From contig NZ_CP031223.1 of assembly GCF_008973485.1 (NCBI RefSeq), positions 2,356,001-2,420,000 on the forward strand: DNA of 64,000 bases, given 5' to 3'. The notes under the pieces are model-generated. The model saw nothing but the letters and a program-made list of their open reading frames with translations, did no database searches and was not told the origin of the DNA. The stretch's first letter is position 1. Every line of letters begins with the position of its first letter. Positions 1 through 8,182 of this stretch are shown piece after piece. A program made the position numbers and the translations under genes. This DNA is from Psychrobacillus glaciei. GTDB taxonomy: Bacteria > Bacillota > Bacilli > Bacillales_A > Planococcaceae.

Positions 1-542
1 TTAGACTTAGCAACTAATAATTCCCCACGACGCAATTTTTGGGCTGTATAAACTGCATGGAACCAAAAATCATTTACATCGTTTTTAAATTCACTAAACT
101 CAGGTACTTCTTTGTTTTTTATTAAGGAAGAAGTATTATGAAAGACTTCAGTTACGGAATCTTTATCTAGTAATACTTTGACTCCACGTGCAATTACTCC
201 TTGCACTTCTTCACTTTCTAATATTGTTTTAGCTACTTCTAATTTCATGAAATTAAAGTCTACAATACAAGACCCATCATACATTACACGACGTTCCATT
301 ATATTTCCAACATGAGTTCTCTCTAAAAATGAAATTTGAGGATTTCCAAACTTCCTAATCCATTCCTCACTTTGTAACCATTTCTCAACATCCGAAGTTA
401 CAATGACTAAGTCCATATCTGACCACTTATCTGCGGGTTTATCACTGCGAGCCATTGATCCAACAATAAAAATGGAGCGAATATCATCCTCTTGTTGTCC
501 CCATAAAATCACTTTGTTCATTATTTCCTTATAATCGCTCAT
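1..542 (-). CDS. ANT(6)-like aminoglycoside 6-adenylyltransferase, C-terminus cut by window edge
   Basis: The reading frame opens with ATG at 542 and is still open at base 1, giving about 180 residues of a protein that should be near 285. The N-terminus has the nucleotidyltransferase signature: a Gly-Ser pair at residues 28-29 followed by the metal-binding pair D42 and D44 (SDMDLVIV). The phrases WSDMDLV, LERTHVGNIMERRV and DFWFHAVY fit the AadK/ANT(6) family, which transfers AMP to streptomycin. Family membership is fairly sure; activity against an antibiotic is an inference, since many chromosomal Bacillales copies are weak or silent. The gene is followed after 11 bp by other minus-strand genes and may be read with them. 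Confidence 0.85.
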   Translation of the reverse strand, partial: MSDYKEIMNKVILWGQQEDDIRSIFIVGSMARSDKPADKWSDMDLVIVTSDVEKWLQSEEWIRKFGNPQISFLERTHVGNIMERRVMYDGSCIVDFNFMKLEVAKTILESEEVQGVIARGVKVLLDKDSVTEVFHNTSSLIKNKEVPEFSEFKNDVNDFWFHAVYTAQKLRRGELLVAKS

Positions 543-553
543 GTGATTCTCCT

Positions 554-1870
554 CTAATTTTTTATAATATTCTTTGAATTGTATAACGAAGTCTGTTTAC
601 CAAAATAATCTGTATATAGAATTGATGTTACTTCATTGTTCGAATGTGAAATCTCTAAAGTTTCGTCAATCATTGTGGTTTTAAAAACTATTTTTCCATA
701 TTCTTGATTTATAGGAATGAGATTAAACTTGTATTGCACACCATAATCTTTTGATACTGTCAAGAATAAATCATTTTCTTCCGTCGTTATATGTAATGGT
801 AATGGACAATCCTTCATTACATATTTCCCGGATATAAAATCAATACTCTGAACTTTAACCTTTTCCAAATGTTGTGGTAGGTCATACGGTTCATTTAGAA
901 CTATTTTAGCAATTTCTCTCGTCAATTTTTTAACAGGTACAATATCCATATTGCTCAAAAAAATAATGGTAAGATCATCTAAGAAGCACAGCATTTGATT
1001 CACGAAACCGCTAATATCGCCAAAATGATGGTAGCAATCCTTTTCTAAAACTGGATCTCTAAACCATCCACATGCATATGAATCTATAAAAGGCTGTAAC
1101 ATCCATTTTGTTGCTTCCTCACTAACTAACTGGTTTGCTCGAATCGCTCTATCCCATATATATAAATCGCCAACAGTAGAGTAAAGTCCGTAAGCCCCCA
1201 ATGGAAATGAAGGATTCGCATAAGTCGCATGTACAGGTTTTCCAAAATAAGTGTAACCAGATGCTAAATTTGGCACAATCTCTTTTTCATTATTACAACC
1301 AGTATTATACATACCAAGTGGAATGAATATATTTCCCTCCATATATTCCGCATAATTCTCTCCGGAAATTCCTTCAATTATTGCTGTTAAGATTAAGTAA
1401 CCCGAATTAGAATAATCAAATTTAGTTCCTGGATCAAACAGTAAAGACCCACTTTTAAATGAGCTAATCACTTCTTCTAAACTGAAAGATAGTCTCATCG
1501 TTTTATCCCAAAAATCACTAAAGCTAGTGAAGTTCGTTATTCCAGAAGTATTTGTCAGGCAATTATAAATTGTTATACGATCCCCATTTGGAAAATCAGG
1601 TAAATACTTATTTATAGGATCTTGTATATGAAGTTTATTCTGCTCCTGCAGTTGGAAAATAGCGGCTGCTGTAAAACTTTTAGTAATAGAGCCAATTCTA
1701 AACTTTGTTTCACTAGTATTCAGCACTTTATGCTCTAGATTAGCCATACCATAAGCGTTGTTTAATAATATTTCACCTTTATAGGCGACCAACAAAGAAC
1801 CAAAAAGATAGCTGTTCAAATTGTACGCTTCTTCCCATTCCTTTAGACGTATTTGAAGATCGATCGTCAT
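554..1870 (-). CDS. Serine hydrolase, beta-lactamase / penicillin-binding-protein-like (class C fold)
   Basis: The protein carries the SxxK motif SITK (S61, K64 from the start used here) and the YxN motif YSN (Y153, N155), the catalytic pair of the beta-lactamase-related (AmpC / D-aminopeptidase / esterase) superfamily. No signal peptide is seen, so it is probably cytoplasmic and more likely an esterase or peptidase than a true beta-lactamase. The frame can be extended to 1909, but ATG at 1870 has a GAGG ribosome site about 8 bases upstream and fits the family start better. The C-terminal ~100 residues form the extra beta domain common in these proteins. It lies directly behind the HAD phosphatase gene on the same strand. 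Confidence 0.85.
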   Translation of the reverse strand: MTIDLQIRLKEWEEAYNLNSYLFGSLLVAYKGEILLNNAYGMANLEHKVLNTSETKFRIGSITKSFTAAAIFQLQEQNKLHIQDPINKYLPDFPNGDRITIYNCLTNTSGITNFTSFSDFWDKTMRLSFSLEEVISSFKSGSLLFDPGTKFDYSNSGYLILTAIIEGISGENYAEYMEGNIFIPLGMYNTGCNNEKEIVPNLASGYTYFGKPVHATYANPSFPLGAYGLYSTVGDLYIWDRAIRANQLVSEEATKWMLQPFIDSYACGWFRDPVLEKDCYHHFGDISGFVNQMLCFLDDLTIIFLSNMDIVPVKKLTREIAKIVLNEPYDLPQHLEKVKVQSIDFISGKYVMKDCPLPLHITTEENDLFLTVSKDYGVQYKFNLIPINQEYGKIVFKTTMIDETLEISHSNNEVTSILYTDYFGKQTSLYNSKNIIKN

Positions 1871-1912
1871 TCCATATACCTCATTTTGAGTTATTAAATT
1901 CATAGCCAATAA

Positions 1913-2560
1913 TTACGTAAAAATTCTTTTCAAGTCCTGCAAATCATCAATAACTAGATCTGCCTGAGAAAGCTCAGCTTCTTGGGCAAAATCAAACCTA
2001 CATCCAATTGCAGTTAATCCATTCTTTTTGGCTGCATTAATATCCGATAATCTATCCCCTATTACAGCACCTTCTCGAATATCATACTTCTTCAATATAG
2101 TGGAAACTAAATCTGCTTTATCATCCGTTTGTACTTGTTGAATGCTAAATGTTTCAGTAACCCACTGATCCAAATAATAATAGTCTACAATCGCCTTTAA
2201 ATACTCAATTTGCCCATTACTAGCAATATAGATAGAATAGTTATTACTTTTCAGATAGCTGAATACTTCCTCCAGATGAGGATATAGTGCACCTGTTCCT
2301 TCTTTTATATTTGCAATTAATTGTTCATGAAAAAATTCGTTTGCTAGTTCCCTAACTTCCATCGAATAATTTGGTAATAGGTTTTCCCACACTACCGGTA
2401 AGGGCACTCCCATAATCTCGCGATACTTCTCTATTGGGGTTTCTTTATCCCATAGTTTTGATTCTCTTAAATAGTTAAATGTATTTTCAAGTGATATTTC
2501 TAATATTTTGTCCGTTTGAAATATCGTCCCATCCATGTCAAAGATTAATGATAATGTCAT
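1913..2560 (-). CDS. HAD-superfamily phosphatase (phosphoglycolate phosphatase-like)
   Basis: Motif I DMDGT (D8, D10) is at the N-terminus, a serine/threonine motif II occurs in YIASNGQ, and a late acidic motif GDRLSDINAAKKNG gives the Mg-binding aspartates. The helical cap lies between motifs I and II, as in subfamily I enzymes such as PgpB/YcjU-like phosphatases. Length 215 aa is normal. The substrate cannot be told from sequence. The stop codon is followed by the next minus-strand gene within about 45 bases, so the two are probably co-transcribed. Confidence 0.85.
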   Translation of the reverse strand: MTLSLIFDMDGTIFQTDKILEISLENTFNYLRESKLWDKETPIEKYREIMGVPLPVVWENLLPNYSMEVRELANEFFHEQLIANIKEGTGALYPHLEEVFSYLKSNNYSIYIASNGQIEYLKAIVDYYYLDQWVTETFSIQQVQTDDKADLVSTILKKYDIREGAVIGDRLSDINAAKKNGLTAIGCRFDFAQEAELSQADLVIDDLQDLKRIFT

Positions 2561-2621
2561 TTTCTTTCCCCTTTACTTTTATGTACTATACTCTAATACG
2601 TTTATAGAAGAAAATGGTTAC

Positions 2622-2676
2622 AAAAAAAGCAGAAGAGAAAGAATCCATACATGACAAATGTATGGATTCTTTCTCT
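2622..2676 (-). terminator. Rho-independent terminator after the VOC gene
   Basis: A perfect 19-bp inverted repeat (arms 2634-2652 and 2658-2676, 5-base loop) is followed on the minus strand by a run of seven T (complement of 2622-2628). It ends the transcript of the VOC gene at 2702-3115. Confidence 0.9.
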
Positions 2677-2701
2677 TTGGCCTTTCTAAAGGATGCTCTT
2701 C

Positions 2702-3115
2702 TTATATCCCAGGTGTATTCATCAGCACAATCCGACAACCATCTGGATCTTCAATTGTAATACCTGACTTTTCCCAATATGGATTTTCAGGAGATACTGT
2801 ATCATATCCCATTACTTTTAATCGATTTTGTATCAATTCAATCTCTTCAAGATTGGGCATATAAAAAACAAGCAAATTATCCTTGGTTGGAGCAGGACAA
2901 GGACTGCCATCTTCATGCTGAGTAAACTCTAAATGATAGTCTGCGTTTGGTAGACCAATCATGACACCATCATAGCCATTATGCCCACTAAAAGAGCCAA
3001 TTTTCTTTAAACCAAGGCCTTCACAATAAAATTTCGTAACTTCCTTTATCTGATGAGTAGGACGTGCAATTCGAATTTGCGCTATTTGCATATTTGTTGG
3101 CCATGTAGAATGCAT
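2702..3115 (-). CDS. VOC (glyoxalase / bleomycin-resistance fold) protein
   Basis: A 137-residue single-unit VOC protein: it opens with the beta strand IAQIRIARPT, has FYCEGLGLKKIG, and ends with IEDPDGCRIVLMNT, the typical PDG(N/C)xxxL strand carrying a metal-binding or substrate-facing position. VOC proteins are small dioxygenases, lyases, epimerases or antibiotic-binding proteins; no substrate can be given. Start ATG 3115 has a GGGGG ribosome site 9 bases upstream. It stands alone and ends in a strong terminator. Confidence 0.8.
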   Translation of the reverse strand: MHSTWPTNMQIAQIRIARPTHQIKEVTKFYCEGLGLKKIGSFSGHNGYDGVMIGLPNADYHLEFTQHEDGSPCPAPTKDNLLVFYMPNLEEIELIQNRLKVMGYDTVSPENPYWEKSGITIEDPDGCRIVLMNTPGI

Positions 3116-3204
3116 ACAACCAATCCCCCTTTTTTGTTAATTTTATCATTTTTGCAGAAGGGATTTGTTCATACCTTTGAATGATTTATTGATTTCAAAC
3201 TTTG

Positions 3205-3630
3205 TTATTTCCCAAATGCAAATATCAAGTCTGTTTCACAAACTAACGCTCCATCAACGGTAGCGATACCTTTTCCTTTTCCAATAGGTCCTTTTAATCG
3301 AGTAATCTCTACCTCAAGTTGAAGTTGATCACCAGGTTTTACTTGCTGTTTAAAGCGACAATTTTCCAACCCAGCCAAAAGTCCAAGTCTCCCTTCGTTT
3401 CCTTCTTTCGTAAGCATTATTACCGCACTTACTTGAGCTAGTGCCTCTACAATTAATACGCCTGGCATGACAGGATAATTAGGAAAATGCCCTATGAAAA
3501 ATTCTTCGTTTGCTGTTACATTTTTAATCCCTATTGCTCGTTTTCCTATTTCTAGATCTAATATTCTATCCACCAAAAGAAATGAATAGCGGTGTTTAAT
3601 AATTGATTGGATTTGTTTAGTATCTAACAA
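3205..3630 (-). CDS. fabZ: (3R)-hydroxyacyl-ACP dehydratase FabZ
   Basis: FabZ removes water from 3-hydroxyacyl-ACP in each round of type II fatty acid synthesis. The hot-dog-fold signature [11 protein letters not shown] with the catalytic histidine, followed by LIVEALAQ with the catalytic glutamate, is intact, and [10 protein letters not shown] near the N-terminus is typical. The frame runs up to 3645, but the family begins MLDTKQI; here that start is TTG at 3630, with GGGGG about 9 bases upstream, so I use the TTG. Length is then 141 aa, normal for the family. It has no operon partner, as for Bacillus ywpB. Confidence 0.92.
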   Translation of the reverse strand: MLDTKQIQSIIKHRYSFLLVDRILDLEIGKRAIGIKNVTANEEFFIGHFPNYPVMPGVLIVEALAQVSAVIMLTKEGNEGRLGLLAGLENCRFKQQVKPGDQLQLEVEITRLKGPIGKGKGIATVDGALVCETDLIFAFGK

Positions 3631-3787
3631 TCTTAAAACCCCCACTTACGATTTAATTTTTTATAAACTATATTATATCGCTTAGTATTAGCACCTAGTA
3701 TTGATTTTTATTTTAATTATTTTTATTTCATAGTTTTCTCTTCCTCAATGGATTGAATAACTGTCTTGCTAAGGGAACAAATATAAT

Positions 3788-3822
3788 AGCACCATTTGAG
3801 AAATAAAATCTCAAATGGTGCT
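3788..3822. terminator. Stem-loop, possible terminator of the TetR gene
   Basis: A perfect 14-bp inverted repeat (3788-3801 and 3809-3822) with a 7-base loop lies about 100 bp downstream of the TetR gene. No clear T run follows on either strand, so termination is uncertain. Confidence 0.45.
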
Positions 3823-3918
3823 TCCATGTTGTATAAATATGATGTTACCAGTTTGTTTCCAAATATTCATTCAAAAATATAATTCCTCTTACTTTACTGT
3901 AGAAGTAATTCAGTTTCC

Positions 3919-4428
3919 TTAGCTTCTAAATAGCCATTTAAGTAAGCTTTTCCCCTGTTCATGAGTTATCTGTTCATAGGTAATTGCCTTCAATATAGAA
4001 CGCCAAGAAGAAAGAACGACAACATCAAGGGGAAGTTTTTCTTTTAGTAGCATGGTTGTTAAAAACTTCTCTATCTTATCTTGATGGGTATATGGTTTTT
4101 CTTCGCTCAGCAGTTTACAGATATTCATTGTTACAGCAAAATTTAAACCTGTAACAAGTGCTGCTTCCAACGCCTCTTTCTCTTGGTCAAATAAAGACGC
4201 TGCTCCTTCCATTCTATCTATAACTCGTTGTTCCATATCGGTTCTTATTATTTCATACAGTTTTGCTTTAGAACCAAAGTGGTGATAAACAGCACCCGTT
4301 GTCATATCCGCCATTGCAGCTAACTCTGCAATATTAACCGCTTTGTATCCCTTATCACTAAATTCTTCGAGTGCAACTTTAATAATTTTTTCTTTGTTTG
4401 AGCCTGGTATAGGTATCCAATTTTTCAT
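3919..4428 (-). CDS. TetR-family transcriptional regulator
   Basis: The N-terminal helix-turn-helix is clear: KEKIIKVALEEFSDKGY, then TTGAVYHHFGSKAKLY, the TetR recognition helix. The C-terminal ~120 residues are the variable ligand-binding domain. The frame can open at TTG 4449, but ATG at 4428 gives a normal TetR N-terminus; neither has a strong ribosome site. It is divergent from the VOC gene at 4542, and two perfect inverted repeats lie between the two genes, so it very likely represses both itself and that gene. The inducer is unknown. Confidence 0.88.
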   Translation of the reverse strand: MKNWIPIPGSNKEKIIKVALEEFSDKGYKAVNIAELAAMADMTTGAVYHHFGSKAKLYEIIRTDMEQRVIDRMEGAASLFDQEKEALEAALVTGLNFAVTMNICKLLSEEKPYTHQDKIEKFLTTMLLKEKLPLDVVVLSSWRSILKAITYEQITHEQGKSLLKWLFRS

Positions 4429-4457
4429 AGGTTCATCATAACATACCAATTATTTAA

Positions 4458-4472
4458 CGTAAATGATTTACG
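4458..4472. promoter_or_regulatory. Operator 1 (palindrome) of the TetR/VOC divergon
   Basis: CGTAAATGATTTACG is a perfect 7-1-7 inverted repeat next to the TetR start. Its half site CGTAAAT is close to that of the second palindrome (ACGTAAT), as expected for two sites of one TetR dimer. Confidence 0.8.
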
Positions 4473-4473
4473 C

Positions 4474-4503
4474 TTGACGTAATCTTATTACGTAATGCAT
4501 AAT
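4474..4503 (+). promoter_or_regulatory. Promoter of the VOC gene overlapped by operator 2
   Basis: A -35 box TTGACG (4474-4479) and a -10 box CATAAT (4498-4503) stand 18 bases apart. The perfect 7-3-7 inverted repeat ACGTAATCTTATTACGT (4477-4493) covers the -35 edge and the spacer, so bound repressor would block RNA polymerase. Confidence 0.75.
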
Positions 4504-4541
4504 TAGATTATTCTAAAAATAAAAACATTGGAGGAAAGTAT

Positions 4542-4883
4542 ATGAAATTATTATTTATTGATTATCCAGTCGAAAATCTAAAGGAATCACTTGCTTTTTA
4601 TCGCGACGTATTAGGATTTGAAGAAGCTTGGCGAGAAGGAGATCATACTGTTGCATTAAAAATGCCAGGTTCAGATATCCAATTAATGATAGAAACAGAT
4701 GAAGTAGGTTCAACTCCAGGAGCAGTATTTCTTGTAGATAACGTAGACCAGTATTATGAGAACAATAAAGATATTATTAAATTCATTAAAGAGCCAATTG
4801 ATATTCCTCCTGGTCGTTACGCTATTTTCCAAGATAACTCTGACAATCTAATAAGAATCTTAGACTTTAGTAAAGAAAAATAA
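4542..4883 (+). CDS. VOC-family protein controlled by the divergent TetR regulator
   Basis: A 113-residue VOC protein: LLFIDYPVENLKESLAFYRD, VLGFEEAWREGD and the closing FQDNSDNLIRILDF are the normal landmarks of the two beta-alpha-beta-beta-beta units. A GGAGG ribosome site lies 7 bases before ATG. Its promoter is covered by an operator shared with the divergent TetR gene, so it is probably the effector of a small inducible detoxification or resistance unit. Substrate unknown. Confidence 0.85.
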   Translation: MKLLFIDYPVENLKESLAFYRDVLGFEEAWREGDHTVALKMPGSDIQLMIETDEVGSTPGAVFLVDNVDQYYENNKDIIKFIKEPIDIPPGRYAIFQDNSDNLIRILDFSKEK

Positions 4884-4893
4884 AAACAATGTA

Positions 4894-4937
4894 CCTGCCA
4901 GATTCATGCATTTAATAAAATAAATGAGCCTGGCAGT
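4894..4937. terminator. Weak stem-loop between convergent genes
   Basis: CTGCCAG (from 4895) pairs with CTGGCAG (to 4936), with a further CAT/ATG pairing inside a 3x3 internal loop. It sits between the convergent VOC and GNAT genes; no long T run is present. Confidence 0.4.
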
Positions 4938-4994
4938 ATTCAGAAATTCCAGGTTAAATTACAACGTACTTATTGATAGCTATTAACCTTCCTC

Positions 4995-5435
4995 TTATAA
5001 ATATTTTATATAATAGTCACTCTCTTTATCTAGATGCATTCCCATATAATCATACAATGCTTTTGCATTATGGTTATTAGTTGCGGTCTGTAATGTAACA
5101 AATCTTGCCTTCTCTTCTTCACAAAATTGAAAAGCCTTTTTCATAAGTGCTTTTCCTATTCCTTTTTTTCGACAAGCTGGATCGACAAATAAATCATTTA
5201 AAATAAACGCTCTTTGCATACCGACTGAAGAGAAAAACGGATATAATTGTACAAATCCAACTGCAATTCCTTTATCGTATGCTATATAAATAGCCGATTC
5301 CTCCTTTTGAATTCTTGCAAACAGAAAATTCTTTGAACCTTCTTCATCGATAGACTGTTCATAAAATAATCGATAACCATTAAATAGTGGAATAAGATCC
5401 TCCAAATTATTAACATTCCCTTTTACAATTTTCAT
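4995..5435 (-). CDS. GNAT-family N-acetyltransferase
   Basis: The acetyl-CoA-binding motif A is seen in ILNDLFVDPACRKKGIGKALM (R/K-x-x-G-I-G-K), followed by NNHNAKALYDYMGM, the usual C-terminal motif. ATG at 5435 is used because it has a GGAAGG site 8 bases upstream and overlaps the stop of the preceding GNAT gene in an ATGA arrangement, indicating translational coupling. An upstream in-frame start at 5468 would lie inside the neighbour. Substrate unknown; the pair at 4995-5851 is one operon. Confidence 0.88.
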   Translation of the reverse strand: MKIVKGNVNNLEDLIPLFNGYRLFYEQSIDEEGSKNFLFARIQKEESAIYIAYDKGIAVGFVQLYPFFSSVGMQRAFILNDLFVDPACRKKGIGKALMKKAFQFCEEEKARFVTLQTATNNHNAKALYDYMGMHLDKESDYYIKYL

Positions 5436-5851
5436 GAGAAAACCTTCCTTCGAAATGAGTAGCACCATTTATTAAATCCCATTTTAGTTTCATAAAAACG
5501 ATGAGCATCATATCTTTGGATACCTGATTCCAATGCAATACAAGCAAATTGGTATTCTTTCGCATGTGTAATAAGAGCTTCCATCAGCATTTCACCATAC
5601 CCTTTCGACCTATCGTTTTCATTTGTCACAAAATCATGGACAAATATGTGTCTTTCATTGTAAAAATTATGACATTCTTCAAAACCAATAAATGCTTTAA
5701 GAGCCCCATCCATGATAACCAATCCTTGATAGGTTGGCATTTGTTTTAAGAGCTCAAAATACCGATCTTCTGTTAAATGAGGACGCAACTGTTGAATAAG
5801 TGGATAAACGGCTTGCCAGTCTTCTTCTGTTTGAAGCATTTTAATTTGCAT
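5432..5851 (-). CDS. GNAT-family N-acetyltransferase (first gene of pair)
   Basis: VHDFVTNENDRSKGYGEMLMEAL is motif A with the R-x-x-G-x-G/A pyrophosphate-binding loop, followed by ALESGIQRYDAHRFYETKMGF. ATG at 5851 has AGGAGAG 6 bases upstream, better than 5869, which is where that ribosome site begins. Divergent from the MocR regulator at 5944; MocR proteins often control the gene next door, so regulation of this operon by it is likely but not proven. Confidence 0.86.
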   Translation of the reverse strand: MQIKMLQTEEDWQAVYPLIQQLRPHLTEDRYFELLKQMPTYQGLVIMDGALKAFIGFEECHNFYNERHIFVHDFVTNENDRSKGYGEMLMEALITHAKEYQFACIALESGIQRYDAHRFYETKMGFNKWCYSFRRKVFS

Positions 5852-5943
5852 TTTCATCTCTCCTTTCATATAGTATTGACAACAAGTGACATAATAAAAA
5901 GATACAGTTAGGACAATTTCAACATGTCAGTTAGGGGTGCTAA

Positions 5944-7323
5944 ATGAAAGAATTAATACTACATTTACATGAAAACAGTCCAAAATATAAACAGATTTAC
6001 CATTCCATTCGTTCACTAATCGAGAACAATGAACTTCATTCTGACACGAAGCTTCCTTCCATTCGGCAGCTGGCTGACAGTCTACATGTGAGTAGAAATA
6101 CGACACTTGTCGCATATGAACAATTACTAGCGGAGGGCTATATTCGAAGTGAACAAAAAAGAGGATATTTTGTTGAAACATTTGAACCAATTGATATACA
6201 TGTTTCAACATTAAAAGTCGGAAAGTTAGTATCTAAAGAAATTAACAGTTTGGTGGATTTTCGAGCAGGATCAGTAGATCAACAAGCATTTCCTTTAAAA
6301 GCTTGGAGACAATGTGCCAATGAAGTATTGAAGGAAGATATTGTATATATGTACGGTGAACAACAAGGAGATAGATTACTAAGAGAAAAAATAGCAAACT
6401 ATTTATTGCAATCTAGAGGTATTCGAACTTCTGTTGACTCTATTGTGATTGGTAGTAGTACACAACAACTGTTAATGCATTTGTCCATTATATTAAAAAA
6501 GGAGTTTTCGTCAATTGCAGTTGAGAATCCAGGCTATGACGGTGCTCGTATTGTTTTTCAGCTAGTTGGATTTCAAGTTAATCCGATTGATGTAACAGAG
6601 AAAGGGTTATGTATGAAACAGTTTGAACAAACTGACTCGAAGCTAGTGTACATTACTCCATCACATCAGTTTCCGACAGGTGTGACATTACCCATCGCTG
6701 AGCGACTACAATTATTAAAATGGTCACACGAACAAAATGGCTATATTATTGAAGATGATTATGACAGTGAATTTCGTTATCAACAACAACCAATTCCAGC
6801 TCTTTTATCGATTCAACAAGAGGCTCGTGTCATTTATATTAGTACGTTTTCAAAAGCATTTTTACCATCTATTCGGTTAAGTTATATGGTGTTACCTTCC
6901 GAATTATTGGATCAGTATAAACAACAATTCGCTACTTTTGAACAAACAGCCTCTAGCATTCATCAACGAACAATGGCTCGTTTTATGGAACGTGGACGTT
7001 GGGATTCACATATTCGAAAAATGCGTGCAACATATAAAAGAAAGATGGATTTACTCGTTACTTCTTTACAATTAGCGTTTGGTAAAACCATTCGAATCAT
7101 TGGTTCACATTCTGGATTATATATATTAATTCAATTACATACCTCTGTTGACGAAGAAACACTTATACAACAAGCGATTAAACAAGGGGTAAAAGTATAT
7201 CCTACTTCCCATTTATACATTGGTAATAAACCGAATGCTACTATGCTAAAACTTGGTTTTAGTAATTTATCCATCGAAGAAATACAGCTAGGTGTACAGC
7301 TCTTAAAAAAAGCTTGGACATAG
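5944..7323 (+). CDS. MocR/PdxR-type GntR regulator with aminotransferase domain
   Basis: Residues 1-75 are a GntR winged helix (LPSIRQLADSLHVSRNT, YEQLLAEGYI). Residues ~100-459 are a class I aminotransferase-fold effector domain: the PLP-binding lysine is K304 in STFSKAFLPSIRLSY, and DDYDSEFRY supplies the aspartate that contacts the pyridine ring. Proteins of this type (GabR, PdxR) sense an amino compound through PLP. The closest neighbours are the divergent acetyltransferase genes, which are likely targets. Full length, no defect seen. Confidence 0.93.
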   Translation: MKELILHLHENSPKYKQIYHSIRSLIENNELHSDTKLPSIRQLADSLHVSRNTTLVAYEQLLAEGYIRSEQKRGYFVETFEPIDIHVSTLKVGKLVSKEINSLVDFRAGSVDQQAFPLKAWRQCANEVLKEDIVYMYGEQQGDRLLREKIANYLLQSRGIRTSVDSIVIGSSTQQLLMHLSIILKKEFSSIAVENPGYDGARIVFQLVGFQVNPIDVTEKGLCMKQFEQTDSKLVYITPSHQFPTGVTLPIAERLQLLKWSHEQNGYIIEDDYDSEFRYQQQPIPALLSIQQEARVIYISTFSKAFLPSIRLSYMVLPSELLDQYKQQFATFEQTASSIHQRTMARFMERGRWDSHIRKMRATYKRKMDLLVTSLQLAFGKTIRIIGSHSGLYILIQLHTSVDEETLIQQAIKQGVKVYPTSHLYIGNKPNATMLKLGFSNLSIEEIQLGVQLLKKAWT

Positions 7324-7531
7324 GAATACATTCAAGCAAGAATCTTGTTTTTTTGCATCATTCGACTAGTATTTAATTCTTTTATTACAATTATATTAAA
7401 TTTTCGATTTCTTACGCAATGTGACAAATTTTGCGTATTTTATATCATACAATGGACAGGTTGCTTCCCAATCTTCTAGAAATTATCCTCAAAGAATTGA
7501 AGCCAAATACACAATATGGAGGAAGTTTTTT

Positions 7532-7696
7532 TTGAAAAGTTTATTGAACGAAAAGGCTTTATTGATTCAAATTGGAATCAAGAGGAAAGACATGTACAGG
7601 ATGGCGAAAAAATTAGGATTTACCCACCGACTTGTCGTATCCATCAGCCAAGAACTAGATCACCTACTCAATCAATATCAAAAGAAAGTATCCTAG
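7532..7696 (+). CDS. Spo0E-like aspartyl-phosphate phosphatase peptide
   Basis: A 54-residue protein with the Spo0E signature: hydrophobic helix, KRKDMYRMAKKLG, FTH, then SISQELDHLLNQYQ, close to the SQELD core that contacts phosphorylated Spo0A. These peptides remove phosphate from Spo0A and hold back sporulation. The start is TTG at 7532, with GGAGG at 7518-7522, 9 bases away; longer readings from 7421 lack a ribosome site. It is monocistronic and ends in a terminator. Confidence 0.85.
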   Translation: MKSLLNEKALLIQIGIKRKDMYRMAKKLGFTHRLVVSISQELDHLLNQYQKKVS

Positions 7697-7721
7697 TTAG
7701 ACAGGATTTACCCTCTATTAC

Positions 7722-7762
7722 AAAACCGATTGGTACTACTGATGAACTGATCGGTTTTTTTT
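7722..7762 (+). terminator. Terminator of the Spo0E-like gene
   Basis: AAAACCGAT (7722-7730) pairs with ATCGGTTTT (7750-7758), followed by a T run to 7762. Confidence 0.8.
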
Positions 7763-7801
7763 GGGAGGAGAGTCAATTCAAAAGTAATATTTACTAACTT
7801 A

Positions 7802-8155
7802 TTATTTTTCCAACATAAACTCAGATGGATTTAATTCCTCTGATTCTATTACAATTGCAGTTAAACCAGTTTCAGTTGTTGTTTCATGTCCTTCCCCTTT
7901 TTTCCATAAAACTGCATCGCCGACTTTAACCTTTACCTTTAATCCAGCTTCCCCACGAACCCATCCTTCTCCAGAAATTACAAGAAGTAATTGAGGTACG
8001 ACTGCTTCATGATAACCAACAACCCCATTGGTTTCTAAATACATACAACCAATTTGTGTTGGCTTCTCCGTTCTTACAATTCGAGACATGATGAAGTCCG
8101 AGTTAAAATGTGAAATATTTTTCCCTACTTGTTTTTCAAAAATAAAAAGTTTCAA
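7802..8155 (-). CDS. Cupin-domain protein
   Basis: A small single-cupin protein of about 117 residues: GCMYLETNGVVGYHEA, then VVPQLLLVISGEGWVRGE and VKVGDAVLWKKGEGHETTTE give the two cupin motifs with several histidines for metal. Start is TTG at 8155, with GGAGGGGG about 8-10 bases upstream; the TTG at 8173 would use the ribosome site itself as coding sequence. Function cannot be assigned beyond the fold. It follows the GNAT gene at 8183 on the same strand and may be co-transcribed. Confidence 0.75.
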   Translation of the reverse strand: MKLFIFEKQVGKNISHFNSDFIMSRIVRTEKPTQIGCMYLETNGVVGYHEAVVPQLLLVISGEGWVRGEAGLKVKVKVGDAVLWKKGEGHETTTETGLTAIVIESEELNPSEFMLEK

Positions 8156-8182
8156 TTTAATAGCCCCCTCCAATTAAAATTT

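Noticed and set aside
7516-7797. 93-residue frame overlapping the Spo0E-like gene
   Set aside because: It starts inside the ribosome site of the Spo0E-like gene, runs through its terminator and has no recognisable family.
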